This document shows positions 23,636 through 34,257 of a stretch of DNA of 64,000 nucleotides, in pieces. The stretch's first letter is position 1. Every line of letters starts with the position of its first letter. Source of the DNA: Strongylocentrotus droebachiensis (Eukaryota; Echinodermata; Echinoidea; Camarodonta; Strongylocentrotidae). The position numbers and the translations under genes are program-made. The stretch lies in assembly GCA_035222895.1 (NCBI GenBank), contig JAVYIG010006855.1, positions 46,756-110,755 of the forward strand, in the 5' to 3' direction. The notes under the pieces were generated by a model that worked only from the letters and a program-made list of their open reading frames with translations, ran no database searches and was not told the origin of the DNA.

Positions 23636-26600
23636 GGGGTCCCTTTGTGTATTTTGCTCTGGCTTACTATTTCAGTTGGTTATTGGGCTCTCTGGGTGAA
23701 TTGCTGTTTGGACTACAACCAGTTTGTCTACTACCCAATTAGTTTATTCCCAAATAGTCTACACCCATCCTTTATACTATCCACATGGTCTTAGAATCAT
23801 TTTGTCAACTTATCATTTGGTCAAATGACCATTTACATGTAGGCTCATATTCATTTGGTCTAATCTCCAATTGGCCTACTACCCATTTGGTATGTATTGT
23901 TCGTTTAGTCTAATAACCAGTTATTATTTGTAATGCCCTTTTTGACTACCATCCATAAGGTCTAATAATAATTTAATGATAATTATTATTTGTGAATAAG
24001 TGATTAAGTGATTATTAGATCATGTGGGTAGTAGACGAACTGGTTGTAGACTAAACATCAATAAACCAAATTGTGTCACAACGCTGTAATGCAATATTTT
24101 TTTCTCACTTTTGTTTACACATGTTTTTTGTGACTTTCAGTTTGCAGTTGTAGAGCAACACCTGAACCACTTATTAGACAAACTACCGGACTTCAGCGAA
24201 GGATGCAATCAGTTCCTGAAGGAAGCACAGCAAATCAGCTCCAGGTAAGAAGAGGGGGAGATTCAGACCTGCCAACCAGTACGATTTAGTCGTATTTCGT
24301 ACAATTTTTAGAAGCAAATACGACACTACAATTTTCTTCAAATACGTTTTTCAAAAAACGAGAACAAAAAAGAGAAAAGAGAAATAGATGAGATATGGCG
24401 GAGTGCAACACATTCAGGAGGCAGAGACAGAGGGAGCAGTGACACAACAAAAAAGATGAATGAATGACACAACAACTTCCTAAGTCAAATTTTGCATTAG
24501 GTTAACTAGTTTGTGCAGTTCTAACAAATTCGTCTTGTGTAGAGTTAAAACGTATTTTAAGAAAATACAATGAATCGTAATTTTTTTATGTAACCAGGCC
24601 CAGTTACCAACTTTCTTTTCTCTCCATCTTGCAGTCGGAGAATGAATTCCCTTACGCTTTCCAAACTTGTTATGCTACCGGGCCCTGTTACCAACTTTAT
24701 TTTCTCTCCATCGTTTAGCCGGAGAATGCCTTATGCTTTCCAAACTTGTTATGCTACCGGGCCCTGTTACCAACTTTATTTTCTCTCCATCTTGCAGCCG
24801 GAGAATGAATTCCTTGACGCTTTCCAAACACACCCAGCTCCTGGAGATCCTGGAGATCCCTCAGCTCATGGACACCTGCGTCAGGAACGCTTACTATGAT
24901 GAAGCCTTGGAGCTTGCAGCGTACGTCAAACGATTGGAGAAGAAGCATGCAGGCATTCCGGTTATAAAGGTATGGAGTGCGTAATGGTTTAATGTGACTC
25001 GGTAACATTGCCTTAGATTCTGGAACATAATCCTGGATTTAGCTCATGCTGCAATCATGATTATAAACCTTTAGGAGTAAATGGATGCATTGGACCGGGA
25101 AATGAAACATATTAAATTTGTAGGGAAGAGCACTTGCTGAAAAGCATGATAAAAGACGACGCAATCATGCATATGGTTAAGAACAGCTAACTTCATTAAA
25201 CAGCTAATTTTTTTACAGAAATAGCTCAGTAGACATACTTTACGTGCTGTCTGTGAGCCAGGATATTCTACTGACTACTTCAGATTTACATATACTGCCA
25301 TCTGCTGCTCACAGTGTCCCGATGTGTCGATAGCTATGTCCCACGATGGAACACCATCTGCATGATGTGCACTTGGGTACAGGAACCAGAAACTGCTGTA
25401 TGTAGGCTTTCACCGATGGTGAAATCGAAAAGATATTACATCAGTGGTAGTGATGTGTGTAAAATACCCTGCCTTTAAACATTCATTGTAAGTTTCCAGT
25501 TGCTACAATATGTTTTCGTTTAATAGTCGCTCATATCTGTCTATCTGTCAGCTCAACAACTATTACCCAGGTTTAGCATGGCTGCATTATGGTGCTCTAG
25601 CATTTCAAGGAATTAATTCCTGCTACATCACCTGGGTTGAGTGTGGCAAATGTAGATCAATGTCATTAGTGCCTCAGCGTGACTCGAAGGCGGACCTTGT
25701 GATCCATAGTCTGGTGACGTATCCACTCAACCACGACACGACAACTCAAGATTTAACCTAAACACAATCCCACTCCTGACGACGGATAGTAAACCTGTTC
25801 GAAACGTCGAGCCACTCGTACCACCCATCCTCTCCAACCGTTGCTATAGCTCTCCTTAGAACTATAAGCTAAGAAAGATAACCAACAGTCTTTTTCAAGA
25901 CTACACCAACAGTGCTTTTCAGGACTACACACACTCGAGAAAGAAAGATTACCGAGAGTCCTTTTCAGGACTCCCCAATCCTCCCTTTCTCTCACATGGT
26001 GCAACCGCAAAGCCTACTGTATAACCCAATCTTTGTTTCTCCCTCTCTCCAAGGACATTGTTGAGGAGGTTCAATCATCTAGTCGCCTGATGTTGAACCA
26101 GTTGATCCAGCAAATGCGTTCAGCCATTCAGCTGCCTGCATGCTTGCGTCTGATTGGTTACCTGCGTCGCATGGATCTCTTCACAGAGGCGGAGCTTAGG
26201 ATCAAATTTCTACAGGCAAGGGACGCGTGGTTCCAGGGCATACTAGCTGCCTTACCAACAGATGATGGTAGGTTTCACAAATAATTTTGCGTTCATGTTT
26301 GTGTTTACGTTGAGGATGAGCTTAGGTTCAAATTTCTGCAGGTTAGAGATGCCTGATCCAGTGTATACTACTTGCCATACTTTCTAGTTAAGATAAGATT
26401 AATAATACAACATTCTTGATGGAATGATATTTTATTGAAGGAGACTGTTGTTGGAGGAACTTTTCTGCAGGTTGCAAATATTACCCTAGTGTTATCAGGG
26501 AACTGTGTTTTTCATGGTAAACAACACTAGGACCCATTTATTATCAAGAGAAAACTGATAATAATAACAAAGAAAATTGATAATGCCTCACGCACACTAC

Positions 26601-29600
26601 ACAATCCGACTGCGATCAGATTTAAGAAGAGTTTACAACAGCATTTGATATATTTATTCAAACTTATTATATTTTCAATTCACAAACGTCACCAACTATT
26701 ATGTCTTTTTCGTCCCGGACGTGTCTTTTCGTACCATTACATTTTGATAAGTTACCAAATCAAATATATTTGACAATATTAGTTGACCTAGCTTGCCACA
26801 GTATAACAATATAAATCATTTTTATCTTTGTTGTCTGCAGCTTACCAGCACATCACGAAGGTGATAGAAGCAAGCAGAGTCCACCTGTTTGACATCGTAA
26901 CCCAATACCGGGCCATCTTCTCTGATGATGATCCTATCTTATCAGCCAGTCATGACTCTGTTACCAACGAAGCAGCTCTCTTTCAGGGGTGGGTTGTAGA
27001 GAAGGTGAGGAGATTGTATGTGTGTAAGGATGTGTGTCTGACTATCTGTCCATTGGTTTGTATGTATATCTGTTTTGTTGTGTGTCTGTTTGTCTATTTG
27101 TGTGTTTGTCTGTCTGTATGTTTCTTTGTCTGTCTAGTTGTGTTTCTGTTTGTATGTTTATCTGTTTCGTTGTGTCTGTTTGTCTGTATGTATGTCTATT
27201 CATCTGTCTGTTGGTTTGTGTGTCTGTTTGTCTGTACTCAATCACACATGAAATGTCATAAAGATGTTGAGAACTTTTTGTGAAGACTAAATGTGTATTT
27301 ATTTGTCTGCCTATTCTGTTTGTTTCTCTGATTTTGTGTCTGTTTATCCATCTGTTTGTTTGTCTGTGTGTTTGTCTGTCTTCTTGTGTGTGTTGTTTGT
27401 CTGTCTGTCTGTCTGTCTGTTTGTTTGTCTATCTGTCTGTCTGCTTGTACTCAAATGCAAATGAGTGAGCTTTCTTTGAAGGATATGTCATACAGATGAT
27501 GAGAACTTTTCGTGAGGATTAGATGTGCGTTTTTTTTTGTCTGTCTATTCTGTACGATTGTCTGTCTATCTTATGTTTATTTGTCTGTCTGTCTCAGTTT
27601 TTTCATATTTTTCATCTCTCTGTTTGTATGTTTGACTGTTTACTTGTGTGTCTGTTTGTTCATCTGTATGTCCGTCTGTACTCAATCATAAATAAGTGAG
27701 TTCTCTTTCAAAGACATGTCATACATATCATAAATGATGAGAAGTTTTGAGAAAAATAAATGTGTGTTTATTTATCTGTCCGTCTCTCTGTTTTTGCTGT
27801 TCTACCTCTCTTTTTGTCTGTGTTTGTGTGTCCACTTAGGTGACTGTTTATTTGTGTTTTTGTCTGTCTGTTCTCAATAACAAGTTCTCTTTCAAGGAAG
27901 TATCATACAGATGATGAGAAGGTTAAAGGTGTGTTTCTTTGTCTGTCGTTTCTGTTTTTCTCTCTGATTTCAGTCTGTTTATCTGTCTGTTTGTTTTCCT
28001 GTGTGTTTGTGTGTTTATCTGTTTGTACTAAATCTCTTTCTGGGATGAGTTGCACAAAAAGGGATAAGAATTTATGTCGGTTTGTCTGTCTGTCTCTTGA
28101 TATGTACTCAGTCACCTCTCTATATCTCTCGTATTTAAAGAAATCTTTTCACTCTCTATGTAGCTTTTCTGTCTGTTTCTCTCTCTCTCCAACTATCTAT
28201 ACGTATATGAGTGTGTGCGCATGTGTGTGTAACCTTTTTGCTCAATTGGTCTAGATCTATAAACTTGACCCTACCAGAAATTAAAGCCACATCGTAGTGA
28301 GTGTCCCTGTATATTGCATCATAATTCCCTGGCACTACATTTAGTTGAATTACTAATTAATTTGTATGTGTGCGAAGATCTCTGAAGCAGCAAACCCAGT
28401 AGTCTCACCAGATAATACTCCTAACTTGCCTATAGCTCAAGGGTTAAGGGAAATTTGATATATATAATGAGAATTCCATAAGGTGATAGGATAGGGCACA
28501 GTGGATTACACCAGTCATTGTTTGTCGTAAAAGTGAAGTCAACTCTTGGTGACTGTTATAAAAGCCAGAATGGGGTCAAATTCCCAATGAAAACCCACTA
28601 CAGTCAAACCTGCTTTAGTGACCACCTGTCCACAAAGACCACCTGTCTACAAAGGCCACTTTTTGTGTTTCCCTTGGCTGGTCGCTATAGACAGGTTTGA
28701 CTGTACTATGCATCTTTAAATGACCTTTGACCTGTTATCCTCCCACGTCCAGGTGTCCCAGTTCCTCCGCACCTTGGAGCTAGACTTAGAACGTGGCATC
28801 GGGAACCGCTTGGACTCCCTCCTGGGCCAGTGTATGTACTTTGGGTTATCGTTCAGCCGAGTAGGAGCAGACTTCAGAGGCCTTCTTGCACCCATCTTCC
28901 AGAGAGCTGCCCTGCATAGCTTTCTATCAACATTGAAATCAGCATCAGAGAGGTATGTTTAAAGGTATAGACCAGTTCTGGTCATGCAATTGCATTGTGA
29001 AAGAAACGGTGTGGAATCGATCAGAAAAGATTGATCATCTAGCATATAAGTATTGGTGTGTACTGCAAGGTTCTGGAATTATCAAAATGATAAGAAATTT
29101 GGCCCGACTTGGTAAAGTTACGAACACTGTACACAGAAAGATGTATATGGGACTATGTGATATCTATCCAGTCCGGAACTATGAATAACCCTAGGAAGAT
29201 AAATTTCCATTATTCATATAAGGGGAAGGATCATAGTTATTGGGTTAACTTTTTCCATACCCGGGCAGCTTGACTGGATGCACCTGCTATTGCAATATTC
29301 GTACAGTGTATATGTTTTCTATTGATTTTGTCTCTATTCATGTTTGTTATATTGTTGTATTTATGTGACTTGATTTTGCCAAATAAATAATAATAGAATA
29401 ATGATAATAAATTTGAATGTAATCAAGATGTGTAGAATAATGCATTTACTATATATTATTCTTCAGGTTTGAGCAAGATATGCAGTCCTACACACCTGTT
29501 GCTTCACAAGCTTTCCTTGCGATGTCATCGGTATCCATTCCAAGCAATCAGGTTTGTAATTATTCACCTTTGCTTTTGAATTTATCAAAAGATAATGTCA

Positions 29601-32600
29601 TCATATTTTTTCTTCTTCCTGCGATCCAATCTTCAAGGAAATGGCAATTATATTAGATATAGAAATTAAAACAAATATCATCTTCCTGGGCCCCATTTCA
29701 CAAAATTTGTCATCAGTGACAAATGACAGTCTTTGTTATAAACTACTGAAATACTTGCTTCTGATTATCCGCAGATTTGTCACTAATTAGTGTCATTTGT
29801 CATTGAAAAAGGCTTTGTGAAACAGGTCTCTGGTGTAGGTTCTCAATGATGATAAGCATGCTATCAACCAGAATTTCAATGCATTTGAACTTCTAGTCAG
29901 AGTAAAAGCCTAATCGGCTTCAAGTCATAGACAATCGCACTACTGGTATGACATCACTACGATTATGAGCTGAAACGGCTATCTGCTATCCATCCCAGAA
30001 GGAATCGTGAAATGTAATGACATTTCAATTTTATTAATCATATAACTAATCAAATCGTCAATCATTAAGAATTTACAAGTTTAAATGTTCATATCAAATG
30101 CTATTACAGATTTATCCGAAATTGGGTGGTAGTTGGATCGTATACTCTCCATCTTGATATCAAGTTGATTTTGATAAAGGCTCCGTAATTGAGGAAACAG
30201 ATTAGTGAAAGTTTCAGAAAAATCCAATAAAAGAACAACATTAAATATTTGTAAGGTTTTAATCCATCAATTACAAAGTGGCAACTCAGTGCATACTTTA
30301 TGAGCATTCCTCCGAATTGCCTTGTATAGTGATATTTTCTTAAATTTCCATTTTCTTGGTAATTGAACGCTTAATTCTGTTTTGTCAATGGTTGTTTAAA
30401 AGACATATATATATATAATAACGGGGTAAATGATTTTAGTGTGGATGAATAAATTATTAATTTCTTTAGAGGCAACATGGAATGAAATTACGTACATGTA
30501 ATCACTGTTTGCGTGTACAAATTGAAAAATGTTAGTTGACTTTTTGGGACCTTCATTAGCATTGGTTCTTTTCATATACATCTACTTTTTTTAGTGATGA
30601 AAAAGTGATAAATACCAGTATTCAGCGCCGATTTGAGGACAAAAATCTGATTATTTAGACCTTTAGAACATTTTGAACTGCTTTGGGTTTTAAGCAAAAA
30701 CAATTTCCAGAATAATCATTAAATCATCTTTTGCTCTTTTTCCTTTCAGAGTGATGGAGCTAACATTCCCCCACCATCTCTCATGGAGCATCCACCTCTA
30801 GCAGCTTACACCAATAGCATACTAACGGGACTGAATGATCTCAGGCTGTGCGCTCCTGTAGCAGTAGCTCACCATGTGTCTCAGTCACTACAGCAATCGC
30901 TCAACACCATAGTCAACGCTATTGTTGCCTTTCATAGGTAAGTTCAATGGTGTATTTAAAACCATTAGTTAGTCCAAGAAGAGACTGTCCATGAGAAGAT
31001 TTGTGTTAAAGATAAAGACCAGTTTTGGTCATGCGATTGCATCATGAAAGAAACGTTGTGGAATAGCTCAGAACAGGTTGATCATCTAGCATATAAGTAT
31101 TGATGTGTACTGCAAGGTTCGGGAATCATCAAAATGATAAGAAATTTGGCCCAGTCTTGGTAAAGTTATAAGCACTGTACACAGAAAGATGTATATGGGA
31201 CTACGCGACACTTGCGCGATATCTATCCGGTCCATCACATATTAGTCAAAACATATTCTTTCACATGATTGGTAATAAGAGCTTCCATTTCCTTTTTTGA
31301 GAGGGGAGCGTTTCCAAAACTGGTCTATACCTTTAAAGCCTGTAATTAGAAGCTTTAGGCAAACACCAATAGCTTACTAAATCCTTTTTTCTTTCTTTCA
31401 CAGAGCGGAGGAGAGTACATTCAACCAGCGCGAGCAGGAGCAGTTTATCTCATTCTGTGAGTCAGCTAGCAACCAGATGGTCCCTTTCCTCAATCGATGT
31501 CTAATCTCATTGTTTCCACCGTCAAGCATCGCTCAGACGCTAGGCCTCTCTACCATTGAACTACAAAAGATGGTAAGAGGAAGTGAATCTATCATGATAT
31601 GTTAACCATTAATGGGGTGGGGTTATTTTGGTGCTCTCACAGCTCAGAAATTTCTGCACATTTTGTATCCTTTTTGCTAAATAACCATATTGTGTTTCAA
31701 GCCAAGAATTTAAAAAAGGAAATTAAGCTTTAAAATCCTTAGATTCGCAACAAGTTGAAAAGATAAAAGTTGATTTTTTTTTTCCTCAACTTTTTGACCA
31801 ATTTTTTTAATGCATGTATAGTGCTTTCAAAGACGTGTCATTTTTTTAGAATTTTTAGATGTTGCATGTTGATTGCGTGTCTAAAGCTCACAGTCAAAAA
31901 GCTGCTCTTCTAGAATTGCATATTGCTTCTTTTCTTTTTTTCTTTTTTTTAAAGTGTGGTATTTGCAAGTTTTTCAGTTGCGAAACATTCATTTCCCAAA
32001 GTATCTCGCTATCCTCCATCACGGAAATGTGTAGTGGGACTGTGACTTCAGTCGTGCAGTGCATGCAATTATGAAATACATTCTTATGAAACCCGTAATG
32101 CTGGTAATTTTCATTTTCCTAAAATCCGTACAAATGTTTCAAAAAATACAATTTTTTTCAAAGGGCCAGTTTTATGGAAAAATATCCCATTTAATATAAA
32201 AAAACTCTACTTCACTGAATATTTTTAAACAAATGTATAAATCCCATCTTTTATTATTGTATTCAATCTCAAAATAAATGATGTTACGTTTCAGTTAATG
32301 CACTTTTTAATGTATTCCCCCTCCCCTTCCCTTCTTCCTTTTTTTGTTTTCTTCTTTTGTATTGGTGTTTAGATTCTCTCGGCTTTCCTTTTCCTTTTTT
32401 CTTTTCTCAACAATACAATGTATACTGTTTAAGGGGTTGACGTTGATAAGGCTAATTGCCCTTTTTGTTAACCCCACATTCACATAATATTTTGTTTGCT
32501 CCTTCCCTCTGTATTTTTCTTGTAATCAATCTTTTATCTGTATACCATGTTTATATGTTTTGATGTTTTTATGGAGAATGAAATAAATAAAATGAAATGA

Positions 32601-33753
32601 AGTGAAAATAGACCAGAAGTTAGTGTCTCTGCAAAAATATCCTGGGTGACGATGACGCGATGCATTATGGGCCCGTTTTACCCTATTTGCATTTTGGAGA
32701 ATTTCTTAGTGACAAAAGTGTATTCACAAACGACTAGCATTTCATTTCTGAATGTCTCCTATGCTCAGGGCCATGTGGGATCTCTAGACGTTGCATCGAT
32801 CGTGGAGTCATTACGATTGCTGATACCACAAAAGGAGGAACCCGTCAAAGAGGAGGAGAAGGAGGAGGAGAGGGAAGAGTTAAAGATTGATAGTAAGATT
32901 CCTGTGATTCCTGAAGTAGCTGAAGAGCAGGCAGAGCAAAATGGTAAGTTTTTGATTTTTTCATTTGCAAATTCTTTTTTTATCTTAATTTTTGGTTTAG
33001 TTGTCGAATCGACTTAAGTGATTGCAATCACCTGAGAAACTGCTGATTTTCAGACCCTTTTACCGAAAGGAGATACATTTTGTGCTGCACAAATATTCAA
33101 TCAGTTTAATTTTGGCCATTACAAGTAGTGGGTTATTGATGTAGTCAAATGCTCATGTACCTGTTACGGCTCATTTTATGTAATTATTACCAAATAAAAA
33201 AAGATGTAAGTCTGTCACTCAATAGTGTCTGACAGTGAAGTCTAGAAGGTAAACATGTTTCCTTGCATAATTTAGATACGAGGACACTGCTAATGTTTAT
33301 TCTTACTTTGATGAATGTAATATGCACACATGTCAAGTTTCTTATCACTTTTCAGTATTAAGTGATGTATGGCATGTACAGTCAAACCTGTCTACAGCGA
33401 CCACCCAAGGTATACACAAAAAATTGTCTTTATAGATAGGTGGTCTTTGTAGACAGGTTCCTTTAGTACATGTTTTAATGAGAACCCTTTTTCAAGGGAA
33501 ACAAAACATGTGCATGTTCTAGACAGGTGGTCTTTGTAGACAGGTGGTTACTAAAGCAGGTGTGACTACTACTTTCTGATGTCTTCTGTATACATTGTTC
33601 TTTTCAGATGAGCTCACTCAAGGATCCCAAGGAGAGTTAGAGGCGACAGCAGACCTGTCCGGCGGACCGGTGGCGTCACCGGAGCCATCCACAGAGGCAT
33701 CATCGGAGGCACCAACAAGGACAGAGACGGCAGAGGAAGCTCTCAACACATGA
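11864..33753 (+). CDS. COG8: Conserved oligomeric Golgi complex subunit 8, complete, 13 exons
   Basis: Subunit of the COG tethering complex that guides retrograde vesicles to the Golgi. Exons: 11864-11936, 21351-21422, 23345-23469, 24141-24244, 24798-24969, 26054-26267, 26841-27004, 28753-28952, 29467-29551, 30750-30937, 31404-31572, 32769-32943, 33608-33753 (stop TGA). All junctions are GT-AG, phases agree, and the sum is 1887 nt (628 residues; human about 612). The start [12 protein letters not shown] is followed by an acidic run and FKDSFP as in other COG8 proteins. Strongly matching blocks include [74 protein letters not shown] and [11 protein letters not shown]. The family Dor1-like helical region spans most of exons 2-11. 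Exons 12-13 encode an acidic, low-complexity tail ([10 protein letters not shown]). Introns 1, 2 and 7 are swollen by repeats. Exon 5 has two upstream decoy copies of its acceptor. Confidence 0.97.
12464..14543. mobile_element. Inner ~2.08-kb inserted element with short TIRs and 7-8 bp target duplication
   Basis: The target ATTTCTTG occurs at 12456-12463 and again at 14543-14550; it is present once in copies B and C. The insert begins TAGCAATGCCACA and ends TTTGGCATCGCTA, whose reverse complement TAGCGATGCCAAA matches 11 of 13 positions. A 7-8 bp duplication with short TIRs suits a hAT-like element. It lacks a transposase frame and carries the small minus-strand gene described at 13236-14208. 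Internally, ATGCAAATTAGCGCAT occurs twice (12590 and 12792). Confidence 0.8.
13236..14208 (-). CDS. Putative small gene inside the inserted element (Tudor/chromo-like C-terminal exon)
   Basis: Not firmly identified. The terminal exon 13236-13397 has a strong acceptor (long C run, then AG) and a TAA stop. It encodes [14 protein letters not shown], then [14 protein letters not shown], then a conserved-looking end [16 protein letters not shown]. The pattern G-K-V...W-Y-N-V-x-Y-D-D...G-D-L resembles Tudor/chromo-like barrels that read modified tails, but this is inference. A poly(A) signal on this strand (AATAAA, 13133-13138) follows about 100 bp downstream. A possible first coding exon is 14193-14208 (ATGGATTCGGACGAAG then GTAAGA; MDSDE). 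Its phase (1) does not fit the terminal exon (phase 0), so an exon in between, or another start, must be assumed. Confidence 0.45.
15357..16131 (+). mobile_element. Element B: intact 775-bp TA-flanked MITE
   Basis: Begins GAGTAAAGGACCCGGTTTTC and ends CCGGCTCCTTTACTC; TA on both sides (15355-15356, 16132-16133). The ends are imperfect inverted repeats. Interior features include a GC-rich block with GCTCGCGCGCGCC and a conserved GCCGGAGCTCCCGGG. No open frame is conserved among copies. Confidence 0.88.
16134..17066 (+). mobile_element. Element X: 933-bp TA-flanked MITE of a related family
   Basis: Begins GAGTAAAACCACCAAACTTC and ends GAAGTTTGGCGGTCTTACTC, an almost perfect inverted terminal repeat, with TA at 16132-16133 and 17067-17068. 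The minus-strand terminus continues GGACACTTAAGACAAAA, the same subterminal block as the 775-bp family, so the two families are related. Confidence 0.87.
17069..17843 (+). mobile_element. Element C: intact 775-bp TA-flanked MITE
   Basis: Same length (775 bp) and termini as element B and about 95% alike by eye. Left TA is shared with element X (17067-17068) and right TA is 17844-17845. After it come GGC and then TATCTTACGCG, where element E resumes. Confidence 0.88.
18397..19417. mobile_element. Element Y: ~1.02-kb TA-flanked MITE containing a perfect palindrome
   Basis: Left end GGGTGTCTGAACGAT, right end (minus strand) GGGTGTCTGATCGCG; TA at 18395-18396 (shared with element E) and 19418-19419. 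Contains the 160-bp palindrome at 18744-18903. No coding capacity. Confidence 0.82.
18744..18903. repeat. Perfect 160-bp palindrome, no spacer
   Basis: The 80-bp left arm (AGTATGGGTGGCC...) is exactly the reverse complement of the right arm, with the centre between 18823 and 18824 (AACGTG|CACGTT). A partial third copy of the arm motif (TGTCTCCGCGATA...GCCATTGACTA) precedes it at 18718-18745. Confidence 0.9.
19420..20498. other. COG8 intron 1 sequence, nothing recognised
   Basis: Mixed-composition intron sequence between two TA-flanked elements. Short frames on both strands show no recognisable domain and no splice-site support. Confidence 0.5.
20501..21229. mobile_element. Element Z: 729-bp TA-flanked MITE
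   Basis: Left end GGGTAGAGTGCCCAGTATTC and right end (minus strand) GGGTAGCGCGCCCAGTATTC, flanked by TA at 20499-20500 and 21230-21231. The motif GACCGAATACTGG recurs inside (20807). It ends about 120 bases before COG8 exon 2. Confidence 0.85.
21586..23018. mobile_element. hAT-like non-autonomous element with 8-bp target duplication
   Basis: The octamer GTTAATGG flanks it on both sides (21578-21585, 23019-23026). Termini CAACGCTCAAAAT and, on the minus strand, CAGGGCTCAAATT are imperfect TIRs of the CAGGG type usual for hAT elements. Both ends carry hairpin-forming GCCCCCGTGAGC blocks (21600-21700, 22915-23000). The interior has a poly-C tract (22507-22532), a CAGGGGCGGATCTAGG segment and three repeats of GTAGATGCCAGGAAA...CATCACT (22610-22800). 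No transposase frame. In COG8 intron 2. Confidence 0.85.
23596..23638 (+). repeat. (GA)n(G)n microsatellite
   Basis: GA dinucleotide run passing into a poly-G tract in COG8 intron 3. Confidence 0.9.
24270..24600. mobile_element. Repeat with CAGACCTGCCAACCAGTACG end
   Basis: The motif CAGACCTGCCAACCAGTAC followed by GATTTAGTCGTATTTCG is shared with the MITE at 58124-58441. The right end here is not clear; a related TCGTA motif lies near 24575. Part of COG8 intron 4. Confidence 0.5.
24598..24797 (+). repeat. Tandem duplications of the COG8 exon 5 acceptor
   Basis: The block CCCTGTTACCAACTTTATTT, TCTCTCCATC, acceptor AG, then CGGAGAATG...CTTTCCAAAC occurs three times, with AGs at 24633, 24717 and 24796 (spacing 84 and 79). 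Only the third leads into the complete exon in frame; using the first or second would add 163 or 79 bases and shift the frame. Confidence 0.85.
25556..25745 (-). mobile_element. tRNA-derived SINE, reverse orientation
   Basis: On the minus strand: TGGTTGAGTGGATACG (A-box-like) and CCTTCGAGTCACGC (B-box-like), then a body that includes GGAATTAATTCCTTG and GAGCACCATAATGCAGCC. Partial relatives occur at 240-330 and 2090-2135. Located in COG8 intron 5. Confidence 0.65.
25765..25990 (+). mobile_element. Repeat with hammerhead-like core and three hairpins
   Basis: CTGACGA (25776-25782) and GAAAC (25801-25805), separated by a stretch whose ends can pair (CGGA/TTCG), resemble the hammerhead ribozyme core found in Penelope-like and related retroelements. 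Three short hairpins follow: AGTCTTTTTCAAGACT, AGTGCTTTTCAGGACT and GAGTCCTTTTCAGGACTC (25887-25972). The ribozyme reading is inference. COG8 exon 6 starts 60 bases later. Confidence 0.4.
27005..28115 (+). repeat. TGTC/TGTT microsatellite in a ~200-bp higher-order array
   Basis: COG8 intron 7 is filled with TGTCTGTTTGTCTG-type repeats. They are interleaved with five related ~60-80 bp spacers starting TACTCAATCA or TTCTCAATAA and containing TGTCATACAGATGATGAGAA (27235, 27448, 27678, 27871, 28026), so the array has a period of about 155-230 bp. Cysteine-rich frames across it are artefacts. Confidence 0.85.
28601..28707. mobile_element. MITE, 'ACAGTCAAACCTG' family, copy 2
   Basis: ACAGTCAAACCTGCTTTAG at the left and CTATAGACAGGTTTGACTGTA at the right, with ACCACCTGTCTACAAA between. 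It ends 45 bases before COG8 exon 8. Confidence 0.85.
28967..29190 (+). mobile_element. MITE, GACCAGTTCTGGTC family, 5' part
   Basis: Begins GGTATAGACCAGTTCTGG directly after the exon 8 donor and shares GAATCGATCAGAAAAG, TTGATCATCTAGCATATAAG and GTGTACTGCAAGGTTC with 2953-3180 and 31005-31340. The right terminus is missing. Confidence 0.75.
29693..29828. mobile_element. Foldback MITE, 'TTTCACAAAATTTGTCATCAGTGAC' family, copy 2
   Basis: Left CCCCATTTCACAAAATTTG and right AAAGGCTTTGTGAAAC are inverted. Closely related to 4249-4415 and 60905-61052. In COG8 intron 9. Confidence 0.8.
31005..31340. mobile_element. MITE, GACCAGTTNTGG family, near-complete copy
   Basis: Left AAAGATAAAGACCAGTTTTGG and right CCAAAACTGGTCTATACCTTT are inverted terminal repeats. 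The interior matches the copies at 2953 and 28967. In COG8 intron 10. Confidence 0.82.
33378..33565. mobile_element. MITE, 'ACAGTCAAACCTG' family, copy 3
   Basis: Left ACAGTCAAACCTGTCTACAG, right TACTAAAGCAGGTGTGACTA, with GTAGACAGGT repeats inside. In COG8 intron 12, ending about 40 bases before the last exon. Confidence 0.8.
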
Positions 33754-33956
33754 TGCACAAATGTACAGGATTAATGTTTGGACTGGAGAATTGTGCATTA
33801 GCATTTAATGTGAAAATTCAAACTTGTAAAAACTTAAAAGACCAAGGATCTGAAAAGTAAAAGGATTAATAGAATATTAATTTCAATGGATGTCAAGCTT
33901 CCTTTGGGGAGGAAAAGCTTAATTGGCTTAGAATCATAGTGACGTCTGACCAGGGG

Positions 33957-34257
33957 GGTGTTTCATAAAGAGTTTGTTAAGTTACGCATGACTTTACGAA
34001 TGACTTGTATATGAAGTGCCAGATAGGTTGCCCAAATTTTTTTCTGATATTTCTAATAAACTCAATTAAATTATGGCAAAAAATATACTTTGCATTAAAA
34101 ATGGTTGTTATAATAAGAATGTCAATCTACATCTTCATAGTTCAACTTAATAAATAATAATCAATAATGATTGAGCATCCCATTTGGCTTCTAATATATA
34201 TACAAGTCGTTTGTAAAGTCATGCGTAACTTTACGAACAGCTTTATGAAACATCCCC
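33957..34257. mobile_element. Foldback MITE, GGGTGTTTCATAAAG family
   Basis: Left GGGGTGTTTCATAAAG plus AAGTTACGCATGACTTTACG; right CGTAACTTTACG then CTTTATGAAACATCCCC. The two ends are long imperfect inverted repeats (about 55 bp each). It lies 200 bases after the COG8 stop, possibly in the 3' UTR. Confidence 0.85.

Noticed and set aside
27034-27468. Cys/Val-rich frames resembling membrane proteins
   Set aside because: Products of the TGTC/TGTT microsatellite in COG8 intron 7.
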